A DNA stretch of 64,000 nucleotides, from the NCBI GenBank assembly GCA_934096295.1, contig CAKOLL010000002.1, forward strand, positions 124,001 to 188,000, given 5' to 3'. The stretch comes from an uncultured Bacilli bacterium (GTDB lineage Bacteria > Bacillota_I > Bacilli_A > RF39 > UBA660). The position numbers were made by a program, and so were the translations under genes. Every line of letters starts with the position of its first letter. The first letter of the stretch is position 1. This document shows positions 14,651-23,484 of this stretch, in pieces. The notes under the pieces are model-generated. The model made no database searches. It saw only the letters and a list, made by a program, of their open reading frames with translations, and was not told the origin of the DNA.

Positions 14651-16993
14651 ATGATAAAATGGCTTGATGATGTTACAAATAAAATTATTGAGAACGCTGG
14701 TAATTCGCAGATTATAACTTGTCAATGTGGAATTTCTACCACGGGGGTCGCTCATATAGGTAATTTTAGAGAACCAATTATTACATATTTTGTTGCAGAA
14801 ACATTAAAACAAAAAGGAAAAAAAGTTAGATTAGTTATGTCTTTTGATGATTTTGATAGATTTAAAAAAGTTCCTTATGGTGTACCTAGTGATTATGAAA
14901 AATATGTTGGAATGCCTACATGTTTTTTCCCAAGTCATATAAATTCAAGTATAAGTTATGCAAAGTTTTATGAAGATAAAATTATAGAAACTTTAAAAAG
15001 CTTGGATATTGATATGGAATATATTTATCAGTCAGAGAAGTATAAGGCTAAAGAATATTTAAGTGTCATTAAATCTGTTTTGGATCAAAAAGATGCTATA
15101 TTTGATATAATATCAAAATATAAAACACAACAAATGACATATTATGATAAAAAACAATTTTTTCCAGTTAAAGTTTATTGTTCTTGTTGTCGAAAAGATA
15201 ATACAACGATTATGGAATATTCTCAAGAAGAAAATTTAATTACTTATAAATGCTCTTGTGGTCATATGGAAACTGCTAGTATAGATAAATTAGATTTGAA
15301 ATTGAAATTCAATGTAGAATGGCCTGCAAGATGGAATTATGAAAATGTAAATTTCGAACCGTGTGGAAAGGGGCATGCAGAAGAATTAGGTGTGTTAAAT
15401 GTTTCAAAAGAAATAAATGAAAAAATTTATCATAAAAAGAATCCATGTATAGTTAAGTATGATTTTTTTAATTTAAAAGGTAATCAGGGAAGAATGAATA
15501 AAAATTCAAAAAATTTTATTGAAGTCAAGGACTTTTTAAACGTTATGCCTAAAGAAATGGTTTTGTATTATTTTATAGTTAATCCACCTAATAAGGAAAT
15601 GTTTTTTTCTATCGAAGATGATATTCCAAAATTTTATGAAATGTTTGAAAAATGTGTTAATAATAATTGTTTAGATTATGAAACTAAGAGTTTGTTAAAA
15701 ATTGATTATAAAGAGGACTTAAAATTCTCAGATTTAATACGATATTTGCCAGTTGTAAACTTTGATGTTGAAAATTTAAAAAAGATTCTTCAATTTAGTG
15801 AGACAAAGCATAATTTAGAAAAAATAACTTGTGCTATTAATTGGCTTAAATTTTATTCTAAAAACAAATATTGGGTAATGAATGACAATATAAATTATGA
15901 TTATTACAATACTCTGAGCAGTGAGAGAAAAAAAACACTAAGTTCTTTTATTAAATTAGCTAAAAAATATTCTAACTTTTTATCGTGGAAAGAATTTTTT
16001 GAAACATTTAAACAATATAATCCAGATTTAAAAATGTTTTATAAAGATTTTTATAGAATGATATTTGACTCTGAAACAGGAATACCAATTAAATCATTAT
16101 TTGAATATTATGATATAGAAAAAATTATTAATTTAATACCTGTAGAAGAAAATATTAAAAATAAAAATCAAGTAGATGATACTGTAAGAATTATTCATTT
16201 ATCTGATTTGCATTTTGATATTAATGATTCAAAAGAAATATTATCAAAAAAAATTCAAATGATAACTGATTATCTAAAAAAAGGAAATTATGATAATTAT
16301 TTGATTATAAGTGGAGATATAATATGTTTTTATAATAAAAAAGAAAATTTTGATATGGCTTATGATTATTTAAGTTTTTTAGTTGACTCTTTACATATAC
16401 CAGTTGAAAAAATACTTATTTGTACTGGAAATCATGAAATGATTAGTTTTGATAAATTCTTGAATACATATTTTGATAATTATAATATCTTTTTAAGAGA
16501 AAAATTACAAGATTTTAATGAATTTATGAAAAAACTTTGTGCATTTAATATTAATGAAAGTGAAGAACTGTATTATATGAATTTGGATCTACCTTTTAAT
16601 ACATTTGTAGTAAATTCATTGTTTGGAATTATAGATGGAAAAAAACAATTTTTCCAAAGTTCTGAATTGATAGAAAGAGCTTTAAAAAAGGAAAAAATTA
16701 ATAAAGATAAACTTGGGTTCGTAATATCTCATGCTCCATATGGATTTAACTCTAGTTTATTTGACAATACAAATATTTTAAACTTTTTCAATTATAATAT
16801 ATGTGGGCATAATCATGAAAAAAGTATTATTTATAATGAAAATGGTCTTATTGATTTAGTTTCTGGTAGCAGTGATGGTTTAGTAGGAGATGAATATGAT
16901 TTTAATTTATATGAATTAAAAAACGGTGTGTACGTAAAACGAATTTTTTGTAAGGATGATATAACTACAGCTAGATTAAAAAGAATCAAATAA
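14651..16993 (+). CDS. Class I lysyl-tRNA synthetase-like domain fused to a calcineurin-like metallophosphoesterase
   Basis: 780 residues. Residues 1-about 505 align with class I lysyl-tRNA synthetase and with the gene that follows. 'TGVAHIGNFRE' (31-41) is the HIGH motif, 'SFDDFDRF' is shared, and a Cys pair region 'YCSCCRKD...CSCGH' (177-205) is a zinc-like knuckle. The KMSKS loop is degraded: 'GNQGRMNKNSKN' (277-288). Residues about 512-780 are a metallophosphoesterase with all main motifs: 'SDLHFD' (518-523), 'SGDII' (554-558), 'TGNHEM' (592-597), 'SHAPYG' (693-698), 'CGHNHE' (718-723). I know of no described protein with this join. It may charge or bind lysine, and the phosphatase part may act on an adenylate, nucleotide or tRNA end. 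Twenty bases follow the S51 gene. Confidence 0.8.
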   Translation: MIKWLDDVTNKIIENAGNSQIITCQCGISTTGVAHIGNFREPIITYFVAETLKQKGKKVRLVMSFDDFDRFKKVPYGVPSDYEKYVGMPTCFFPSHINSSISYAKFYEDKIIETLKSLDIDMEYIYQSEKYKAKEYLSVIKSVLDQKDAIFDIISKYKTQQMTYYDKKQFFPVKVYCSCCRKDNTTIMEYSQEENLITYKCSCGHMETASIDKLDLKLKFNVEWPARWNYENVNFEPCGKGHAEELGVLNVSKEINEKIYHKKNPCIVKYDFFNLKGNQGRMNKNSKNFIEVKDFLNVMPKEMVLYYFIVNPPNKEMFFSIEDDIPKFYEMFEKCVNNNCLDYETKSLLKIDYKEDLKFSDLIRYLPVVNFDVENLKKILQFSETKHNLEKITCAINWLKFYSKNKYWVMNDNINYDYYNTLSSERKKTLSSFIKLAKKYSNFLSWKEFFETFKQYNPDLKMFYKDFYRMIFDSETGIPIKSLFEYYDIEKIINLIPVEENIKNKNQVDDTVRIIHLSDLHFDINDSKEILSKKIQMITDYLKKGNYDNYLIISGDIICFYNKKENFDMAYDYLSFLVDSLHIPVEKILICTGNHEMISFDKFLNTYFDNYNIFLREKLQDFNEFMKKLCAFNINESEELYYMNLDLPFNTFVVNSLFGIIDGKKQFFQSSELIERALKKEKINKDKLGFVISHAPYGFNSSLFDNTNILNFFNYNICGHNHEKSIIYNENGLIDLVSGSSDGLVGDEYDFNLYELKNGVYVKRIFCKDDITTARLKRIK

Positions 16994-17015
16994 TACAAAT
17001 ATTGTAGTATATGAC

Positions 17016-17044
17016 TTGCAAAATATATTTAGCAATGATATAAT
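17016..17044 (+). promoter_or_regulatory. Internal promoter of the lysyl-tRNA synthetase gene
   Basis: TTGCAA (17016-17021), 17-base spacer, TATAAT (17039-17044), in the 97-base gap before the gene. It would allow the synthetase to be made independently of the upstream operon. Confidence 0.72.
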
Positions 17045-17090
17045 ATGCGAAATTGATGGAAAATTAATTATTTTGAATGGGGGAATTATT

Positions 17091-18689
17091 ATGAATTGGG
17101 CTTTAGAAGAAGCAAAAAAATTAATTGAAAAGTATCCTGAAAAAGATACATTTGTAATTGCATCGGGGGTCAGTCCTTCGGGATATATACATATTGGAAA
17201 TTTTAGAGAAATTGTTACAACGTTTTTTGTAGGTAAGGAATTAGAAAATTTAGGAAAAAAGGTTAGATTTATTTTGTCTTTTGATGATTTTGATAGATTT
17301 AGAAAAGTTCCTAATGGTATGCCAGAAAGTTATAGTAAGTATATAGGTATGCCATATACGAATATACCTAGTCCTTTTAGTAAAGACAAAACTTATGGAA
17401 AAGAACTTGAAGATATCTTTTTAGAAGAATTAAGTAGATTGGATATTTATCCAGAAATAATATATCAAACTGAACAATATAAAAGTGGTAGATATGATAA
17501 AAAAATTATATTAGCTATGAATAAGAGAAAAGAAATTTTTGATATTATTTCAAAATTTAAAACGCAAGAATTTACTGTAGAGGATAAAAATAATTATTAT
17601 CCAATAAGTTTATATTGTCAATGTTGTGGAAAAGATTCTACTACTATAGTAAATTATAATGAGAAAACTCATGAAGTTGAATATGAATGTGTATGTGGGA
17701 ACCATAATATACAAAGAATAGAAAAAAGTGGAAATATTAAATTACAATGGAAAATAGATTGGCCTATGAGATGGCAAGAAGAAGGTGTTATTTTTGAGCC
17801 GGGGGGTAGAGACCATTCTGCTGAAAATGGAAGTTATGCTGTTTCAAAAGTAATTTCAAAAGAGATATTCGGATATGATGCGCCTTCATATATTGCATAT
17901 GATTTCATAGGTATTAAAGGTGCTAATGGAAAAATGGCATCGTCAACAGGAAATGTATTAACTTTGACAGATTTATTAAGAGTTTATGATAAAAACATTG
18001 TTTTGTGGTTTTATGCTAAAAATAAACCAAACCATCAGTTTAATATAGCGCTTGATGAAGATGTTTTACGATATTATGCAGAATTTGATCGATTGGTAAA
18101 ATCTTATTTTCAAGGAAAACTTGATGAAAATACAGCTAGCATAGTTTCATTGACAGGTGTGACAAAAAATTATACTAGTAATCCAGATTTTGGCAGTATT
18201 GCAAATTTTCTTCCGATGGTAAGTTATAACGAAAAAATGCTTGCTAATTTGTTATCTAAAGAAGACATTGACTGTGAAAGTGTTTTGTTTAAAAAACGAT
18301 TATTACAAGCTAAATGTTGGTTAGAAAAATACAATAATAGTAGAATCAATATATTAAATGAATTCAATCAAGATTTTTATGATAGTTTAAATGAAGAAGA
18401 AAAACAGTGGTTAAAAGATACTTTAGTGGTGTTGCAACAAAATTATAGTACAACTCAAGAATTACAAAAAAGTTTGTATGCTGTTGTAAAAACTGGTGAA
18501 GAAGATTCTAAAATATTGAAAAGTAAACAAAAAAGGTATTTTCAAATAATTTATAATTTAATATTAGGAAAAGATAGTGGACCGAAAATGGGGTTATTAT
18601 TATCAGCAATGAATTATGAAACGATAGAATCAAAATTACAAAAAAAACATGAATTAGTTCGTCAAAGAATAGATAAAAAGGATAATTAA
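17091..18689 (+). CDS. lysK: Lysyl-tRNA synthetase, class I
   Basis: The start is set at ATG 17091 because GGGGGA lies just upstream and a promoter overlaps the longer in-frame extension. 532 residues, usual for class I LysRS. Motifs: 'PSGYIHIGNFRE' (HIGH), 'GANGKMASSTGNVLTL' (KMSKS as KMASS), and a four-Cys region 'YCQCCGKDSTT...CVCGNH' as in this archaeal-type enzyme. It joins Lys to tRNA-Lys in the cytoplasm. Some Bacillota carry this enzyme beside the normal class II form; whether this genome has a class II gene is not visible. The close relation to the fused paralogue just upstream suggests local duplication, with this copy keeping the intact active site. It could be the only LysRS or an inhibitor-resistant second copy. 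Confidence 0.9.
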   Translation: MNWALEEAKKLIEKYPEKDTFVIASGVSPSGYIHIGNFREIVTTFFVGKELENLGKKVRFILSFDDFDRFRKVPNGMPESYSKYIGMPYTNIPSPFSKDKTYGKELEDIFLEELSRLDIYPEIIYQTEQYKSGRYDKKIILAMNKRKEIFDIISKFKTQEFTVEDKNNYYPISLYCQCCGKDSTTIVNYNEKTHEVEYECVCGNHNIQRIEKSGNIKLQWKIDWPMRWQEEGVIFEPGGRDHSAENGSYAVSKVISKEIFGYDAPSYIAYDFIGIKGANGKMASSTGNVLTLTDLLRVYDKNIVLWFYAKNKPNHQFNIALDEDVLRYYAEFDRLVKSYFQGKLDENTASIVSLTGVTKNYTSNPDFGSIANFLPMVSYNEKMLANLLSKEDIDCESVLFKKRLLQAKCWLEKYNNSRINILNEFNQDFYDSLNEEEKQWLKDTLVVLQQNYSTTQELQKSLYAVVKTGEEDSKILKSKQKRYFQIIYNLILGKDSGPKMGLLLSAMNYETIESKLQKKHELVRQRIDKKDN

Positions 18690-18691
18690 TA

Positions 18692-18729
18692 AAAAAGTAA
18701 AGAATGTAATTATTTGTTCTTTACTTTTT
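18692..18729. terminator. Bidirectional terminator between lysK and the XRE gene
   Basis: A perfect 13-base stem, AAAAAGTAAAGAA (18692-18704) and TTCTTTACTTTTT (18717-18729), with A-run and T-run on the two sides. It serves lysK on the + strand and the XRE gene on the minus strand, whose stop lies within the loop. Confidence 0.85.
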
Positions 18730-18964
18730 CTATTTTAATAGTATATCCGATTGGTCCAAGGATCCTTAATAGGCTTAGAATTGATGGAGAACAAGCTCCA
18801 CATTCTATTCTAGCTATTTTTTCTCTTGAAACGCCAGAATATTTGGAAAATAAATCTTGTGTTAAGTTATTTTCTTTTCTAAAACTTATAAATTCCTTAA
18901 TAAATATTTCATTTAATTCTTCTGGATTATAAGCAACCTCAATATAATTTTTATCATAGTCCAT
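18710..18964 (-). CDS. XRE-family helix-turn-helix regulator
   Basis: 84 residues. A Cro/C1-type HTH is clear: 'FRKENNLTQDLFSKYSGVSREKIARIECGACSPSILSLLRIL' (about residues 27-68), with 'LTQDLFSKYSGVSREKIARIE' as the turn unit. The C-terminus 'GYTIKIEKVK' is a short strand as in antitoxin-type XRE proteins; no toxin gene is next to it. It is transcribed divergently from the AMP-ligase gene. A palindrome lying in its own promoter spacer suggests that it represses itself. Confidence 0.85.
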   Translation of the reverse strand: MDYDKNYIEVAYNPEELNEIFIKEFISFRKENNLTQDLFSKYSGVSREKIARIECGACSPSILSLLRILGPIGYTIKIEKVKNK

Positions 18965-18981
18965 ATAGTCTCACCACAATT

Positions 18982-19010
18982 ATTGTATCAAATATGATAC
19001 TAAAAGTCAA
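18982..19010 (-). promoter_or_regulatory. XRE promoter with palindromic operator in its spacer
   Basis: On the minus strand: TTGACT (19010-19005), 17-base spacer, TACAAT (18987-18982). The spacer holds most of the palindrome GTATCAAATATGATAC (18985-19000; 6-base arms around AATA). A bound dimer here would block RNA polymerase, fitting autorepression. Confidence 0.65.
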
Positions 19011-19018
19011 ACATAGTG

Positions 19019-19047
19019 TTGTAAAACATTGCTAATTCTTGTATAAT
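19019..19047 (+). promoter_or_regulatory. Promoter of the AMP-ligase gene
   Basis: TTGTAA (19019-19024), 17-base spacer, TATAAT (19042-19047). It starts 19 bases from the end of the palindrome, so the XRE protein may also affect this promoter. Confidence 0.65.
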
Positions 19048-19066
19048 CAAAATTAGGTGAGGATTT

Positions 19067-20785
19067 ATGGAAAAATTTTATGACTATTATACGAAAGAAA
19101 TGAAAGAAGATACATTACCGTCAGGTAATGAATATGACTTTTTACTTGAAAGAAACAAAAATCATATGAATGATACGGCGTTATCATTTGATACTAAGAA
19201 AATTTCATATGAAGAATTGCATGAAAGAATTGATGAATTTGCTCGTGCATTATATAAGAGAGGAATAAGACAAGGTACTAGAGTTGGTATTGTAGTAGTT
19301 AATACCCCAGAATCTGTATATTTACTTTATGCTTTAAAAAAACTTGGAGCTCAAGTAATTGGGTTAAGTCCCCTTAATAATGAATATAAGATGCAAAGAG
19401 ATATAGAAATGACAAAACCAGAATTTATCATTTCTGTAGATATGATGTATGGAAATTTCAAAAATCCAGCAAAGAGTTTAAGTATAACACCAATACTTTA
19501 TTCTCCATTAGAATCATTGGATAAAAATGGTTTGAAATTTCTTTATAATACGAAACAATTTATGGCTGGAAATAAAATCCTTAAAAAAGGTAATAATTTA
19601 ATGAGTATTGTTAATGACGGGAAAGATTATGTTGATGTAAAATATCCTGAACATGTTAATGGTACATCAACAGATATTATGTTTACTGGAGGATCAAGTG
19701 GTGTTCATAAAGGTGTTGATTTAGATGGTGGTGCTTTAAATAGTGTTGTAAAAGCATTGGATTATGTGTTAATACTAGAACCTGGAATGGTTCATCTAGG
19801 AAATATTCCATTTGGACATATGTGTTTTGGTAGATTAGTTCTTCATTATTCATTATGTAAAAATCTAGAATATGCTTTAACATTAAAAGCTATGCCAAAA
19901 GATTTTTATAGTGAACTTGTTAGAACACATGCAAATGGAGCAATGGGTGGTCCAGTTCATTGGGAAATATTAGCTCAAGATCCTAATTTAAGACAATGGA
20001 CTTTGGAAAATTTAATACAACCTTTATCTGGTGGAGAAATGTTTAAACCACAAAAATTAAAAGAAGCAAATAAGGCTTTGGAATATGCTGGTTGTACTAC
20101 TCCGATTGGAAATGGGTTAGGTTTAACAGAAATGTGGGCTCCAACTCATGTTTGTATGGGGGGAAAAAACACACCAGGAACTATTGGTTATCCAATTCCG
20201 TTTGTTAATTCAAAAATTGCTGATCCAAAAACTTTTGAAGATTTACCATTAGAAACTCCAGGAGTTTTGCTTGTAAATGGTCCTGGTATGATGCTTAGAT
20301 ATCATAATAATGAAGAAGAAACTAATGCAGTATTTGTATATGATGAAAATGGAGTTAAATGGTATAATACTAAAGATGTTGCTGTTAAACATGCTAATGG
20401 TGAATATGAATTTGTAGGTCGTGTTAAAAGAAATTTTGTTTCTGGGGTTGATAATATTTATCCAGAACAAATTGAACAATTGCTTATTCAAATACCTGAA
20501 ATTAGAGAAGTAATAGTTACATCAATTGCAGATGATAATGAACAATTCTTACCAAGTTATCATGTAAGTTTAAATGATTTTAATTGCGATAGAAAAGTAT
20601 TAGAAAATAAAATGTTTGCTTTAATAGAAAAAACATTAGGTACTAGTGCTCTTCCTGGATATATTGAATATTATGAACAAGCACTTCCAAGAACTGATAA
20701 TGGTAAACTTGATCCAAAAGCAATGGAAGCTAAAGATAAAGAAAGAATAGAAAATAAAGATTTAGTTAGAACAAGAGTTAGATAA
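19067..20785 (+). CDS. AMP-dependent synthetase/ligase (acyl-CoA synthetase-like)
   Basis: 572 residues of the ANL superfamily. The phosphate loop is 'IMFTGGSSGVHKGV' (A3) and a later motif is 'GNGLGLTEMW' (A5, normally G-x-x-x-T-E). 'YNTKDVAVK..GEYEFVGRVKRNFVSGVDNIYPEQIE' covers the A7/A8 hinge, and 'LPRTDNGKLD' (A10) carries the catalytic Lys. It should activate a carboxylic acid as an adenylate and then transfer it, most often to CoA. No carrier-protein domain is attached. It is the first gene after a divergent XRE regulator and ends in its own terminator, so it is probably transcribed alone. Confidence 0.88.
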   Translation: MEKFYDYYTKEMKEDTLPSGNEYDFLLERNKNHMNDTALSFDTKKISYEELHERIDEFARALYKRGIRQGTRVGIVVVNTPESVYLLYALKKLGAQVIGLSPLNNEYKMQRDIEMTKPEFIISVDMMYGNFKNPAKSLSITPILYSPLESLDKNGLKFLYNTKQFMAGNKILKKGNNLMSIVNDGKDYVDVKYPEHVNGTSTDIMFTGGSSGVHKGVDLDGGALNSVVKALDYVLILEPGMVHLGNIPFGHMCFGRLVLHYSLCKNLEYALTLKAMPKDFYSELVRTHANGAMGGPVHWEILAQDPNLRQWTLENLIQPLSGGEMFKPQKLKEANKALEYAGCTTPIGNGLGLTEMWAPTHVCMGGKNTPGTIGYPIPFVNSKIADPKTFEDLPLETPGVLLVNGPGMMLRYHNNEEETNAVFVYDENGVKWYNTKDVAVKHANGEYEFVGRVKRNFVSGVDNIYPEQIEQLLIQIPEIREVIVTSIADDNEQFLPSYHVSLNDFNCDRKVLENKMFALIEKTLGTSALPGYIEYYEQALPRTDNGKLDPKAMEAKDKERIENKDLVRTRVR

Positions 20786-20809
20786 AGCTACTGAAAAGTG
20801 GCTTTTCTT
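20784..20809 (+). terminator. Terminator of the AMP-ligase gene
   Basis: AAAGCTACT (20784-20792), loop GAAA, AGTGGCTTT (20797-20805), one G-U pair, then a T-rich tail. Confidence 0.75.
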
Positions 20810-20813
20810 TTGC

Positions 20814-20842
20814 TTGAAAAAGAATGTTGGTTGTGATATCAT
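20814..20842 (+). promoter_or_regulatory. Promoter of the hybrid kinase operon
   Basis: TTGAAA (20814-20819), 17-base spacer, TATCAT (20837-20842), 25 bases before the kinase start. Confidence 0.6.
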
Positions 20843-20867
20843 TAAGTAAGAGTAGGAAGTGGTATTC

Positions 20868-22697
20868 ATGGGATTTTATTTTTCAATAAGTGCATTGATT
20901 GTTATTATATTATTTACGTTTAATTTCTTATCAAAAGAAAGAGTAAATAATATTGAAACAAAAATTTATAAGTATTTATTATTTTTAACATTATTTGGGC
21001 TATCTATGGACATAACTACTTGTGTTTTGTATAGAATGGGAATAAATATAAATGGTTTTTTATATGCTTTAGGATCTAAATTGGTATTTGTATATTTTGT
21101 CTTATGGCTTTTGCTTTTTGCATATTATATAAAATGTATTAGCCTACCTTCTAGTGAAAATTATAAAAGTAAGATGATGAATACTTTTTATATGTTTGCT
21201 TTGTTTTTAATATTTATTGTACCTTTTATATTAATTTTACCAGTGGATTTTAAATTAGAAGGAGATGTAATTGTTCCAAATGGACTTCCTGTTTTTATAA
21301 CATATGGAGTTTGTTTAATTTTAATTGTTTATTCTGTTTATATTGCTATAAGATATCATAAAAATATTGAGGGAAAAAAATTAAGACCTTTGTATATTTT
21401 TTGTGTTTTAATGTTGTCAAATTTTATTGTTCAAAGTATGTTTCCTTCAGCTTTTTTAATTAATTATTTATTATCATTAGTAGTTATAATAATGTATTTT
21501 ACAATTGAAAATCCAGATGTTAAATTAATTAATCAATTAAATGAAGCTAAAACGCAAGCGGAAAAAGCAAACTTAGCTAAAACAGAGTTTTTATCAAGCA
21601 TGTCTCATGAAATTAGAACACCTCTTAATGCAATCGTAGGTTTCAGTAATATGTTACTTGATGATAAAAATTTGCCTGATAGTGCTAAAGAAGAAGTTAA
21701 TGATATAGTAATGGCTTCAGATAATTTATTAGAAATAGTTAATGGTATTTTGGATATATCGAAGATTGAGGCTGGTAAATTAGAAATTGTTAATACGGAA
21801 TATGATTTTAATAAAGTTACAACAGAGTTAATTGCCCTTACTCGGGGAAGACTTGGGGATAAACCGATAGAGTTTATTACAAAAATTGATGAGTCAATTC
21901 CTCAGGTGTTATATGGAGATGCATCAAGGTTAAAACAAATATGTGTAAATATTTTAACTAATGCTGTTAAATATACTAAAGAAGGAAGTATTACTTTTAG
22001 TATTAATTCAGTTGTTAAAAATAATGTATGTAGATTGATTATTTCAGTTGAAGATACAGGAATAGGAATTAAACAAGAAAACTTAAGTAAGTTATTTAAT
22101 AAGTTTGAAAGATTGGATTTAAAAGATAATGTTACAATAGAAGGTACAGGTTTAGGACTTGCTATAACTAAGAAACTTGTTGATATGATGAATGGAAAGA
22201 TAGTTGTGCAAAGTGTATTTGGAAAAGGGTCTAAGTTTACAGTATCAATAGATCAAAGAATAGTTAAAAATCCAACTATAAAAGTTGAAGCAATAGATAC
22301 AACCCATGAAAAGATTGAAGTTAAAAATAAAACTGTTTTAGTTGTAGATGATAACAAAATAAATCTTAAAGTAGCTGAGAGATTATTACAAACTTATGGT
22401 GTTGATGTGGAATGTGTAGAAAGTGGGTTTATTTGTATTGATAACTTGAAAAGTGGTAAGAAATATGATTTAATATTAATGGATGATATGATGCCAAAAA
22501 TGAGTGGTGTAGAAACATTACAAAAGATAAAAGTTGAAATACCAGAATTTGATATTCCGGTGATAGCATTAACAGCGAATGCATTAACAGGAATGAGAGA
22601 AAAGTATTTGGCAGATGGATTTAACGATTATCTAGCTAAACCAATTAACAAAGATGAATTAAATAGAGTTATAAATGAATATTTAAATAAGGAGTGA
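20868..22697 (+). CDS. Hybrid sensor histidine kinase / response regulator
   Basis: The start is put at ATG 20868, eight bases after AGGAAG; a GTG nine bases earlier overlaps that site. 609 residues. Residues about 1-210 hold six or seven hydrophobic segments without a clear extracellular domain. The dimerisation/phosphoacceptor box is 'FLSSMSHEIRTPLNAIVGFSN'. ATPase boxes follow: 'QICVNILTNAVKYT' (N), 'VEDTGIGI' (G1), 'EGTGLGLAITKKLV' (G2). A C-terminal receiver domain has 'VLVVDDN' and the phosphoacceptor Asp in 'DLILMDDMMP'. It should autophosphorylate and pass phosphate to its own receiver, then to the HPt protein encoded four bases downstream. Confidence 0.9.
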   Translation: MGFYFSISALIVIILFTFNFLSKERVNNIETKIYKYLLFLTLFGLSMDITTCVLYRMGININGFLYALGSKLVFVYFVLWLLLFAYYIKCISLPSSENYKSKMMNTFYMFALFLIFIVPFILILPVDFKLEGDVIVPNGLPVFITYGVCLILIVYSVYIAIRYHKNIEGKKLRPLYIFCVLMLSNFIVQSMFPSAFLINYLLSLVVIIMYFTIENPDVKLINQLNEAKTQAEKANLAKTEFLSSMSHEIRTPLNAIVGFSNMLLDDKNLPDSAKEEVNDIVMASDNLLEIVNGILDISKIEAGKLEIVNTEYDFNKVTTELIALTRGRLGDKPIEFITKIDESIPQVLYGDASRLKQICVNILTNAVKYTKEGSITFSINSVVKNNVCRLIISVEDTGIGIKQENLSKLFNKFERLDLKDNVTIEGTGLGLAITKKLVDMMNGKIVVQSVFGKGSKFTVSIDQRIVKNPTIKVEAIDTTHEKIEVKNKTVLVVDDNKINLKVAERLLQTYGVDVECVESGFICIDNLKSGKKYDLILMDDMMPKMSGVETLQKIKVEIPEFDIPVIALTANALTGMREKYLADGFNDYLAKPINKDELNRVINEYLNKE

Positions 22698-22701
22698 TAT
22701 C

Positions 22702-23484
22702 ATGAAAGATGTAAATATTTTAATTAACAATGGAGCTAATATTAAAAAAGCTTTAGAATTATTCGGAGATATGGAAACATATGATGCAACACTTGAAACT
22801 TTTTTGCAAGAAGTACCTGGGAAACTAGAAAAAATTAAGGCTTGTAAAGAAATTGGAGATATGGCAAACTATGCAATACTTGTGCATTCTCTAAAAAGTG
22901 ATGCAAGATACTTTGGGTTTGAGACTCTCGGAGAACTTGCATATGATCATGAGTTAAAGAGTAAAGCAAACGATATGTATTATGTAAGTGAACATTTTAA
23001 TGAACTTATGACTGAAGCAAATAGAGTTGTTAATTTAGTAAAAAAATATATGGGTGTTGGCATTGTAGATGAATCTTCATATAAAGAACCTGTAAAAATG
23101 AGTGATAAAGCTATTTTAGTAGTAGATGATTCAAATATAATAAGAAATTTCATTTTAAAAATCCTTGATGATTCATTTGATGTTATTTCAGCTACTGATG
23201 GTAAAGAAGCTATTGATATTTTAGAATCTGAAGAAAAAAGAAAAAATATTAAGGCTGTACTTCTTGATTTAAATATGCCAAATGTTAATGGCTTTGAAGT
23301 TTTGGATTATTACAAGAGTAAAGATTTATTTAGAAGTATCCCAATTTCTATTATTACTGGGGTGGATGATAAAGAATCTATTGATAAAGCTTTTAAGTAT
23401 CCAATTGTGGATATACTACTTAAACCATTTAATGAAAGAGATGTAAAAAAGATTCTTGAAAAAACAATAAACAGTAAATTATAG
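22702..23484 (+). CDS. HPt - receiver phosphorelay protein
   Basis: 260 residues. The N-terminal HPt domain has the phospho-His in 'LVHSLKSDARYFG' (His62). The C-terminal receiver (about 135-258) has the acidic pair in 'LVVDDSN', the phosphoacceptor Asp in 'AVLLDLNMPNVNG' and the conserved Lys in 'DILLKPFNERD'. There is no DNA-binding output domain, so output is probably by protein contact or through another partner. The order HPt then receiver, directly behind a hybrid kinase, gives a full His-Asp-His-Asp relay from two genes. Confidence 0.88.
   Translation: MKDVNILINNGANIKKALELFGDMETYDATLETFLQEVPGKLEKIKACKEIGDMANYAILVHSLKSDARYFGFETLGELAYDHELKSKANDMYYVSEHFNELMTEANRVVNLVKKYMGVGIVDESSYKEPVKMSDKAILVVDDSNIIRNFILKILDDSFDVISATDGKEAIDILESEEKRKNIKAVLLDLNMPNVNGFEVLDYYKSKDLFRSIPISIITGVDDKESIDKAFKYPIVDILLKPFNERDVKKILEKTINSKL

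Noticed and set aside
14435..14755. Minus-strand open reading frame of 106 codons
   Set aside because: It lies wholly across the ends of the S51 and LysRS-fusion genes, has no ribosome site, and its T-rich strand is unlike coding strands here.
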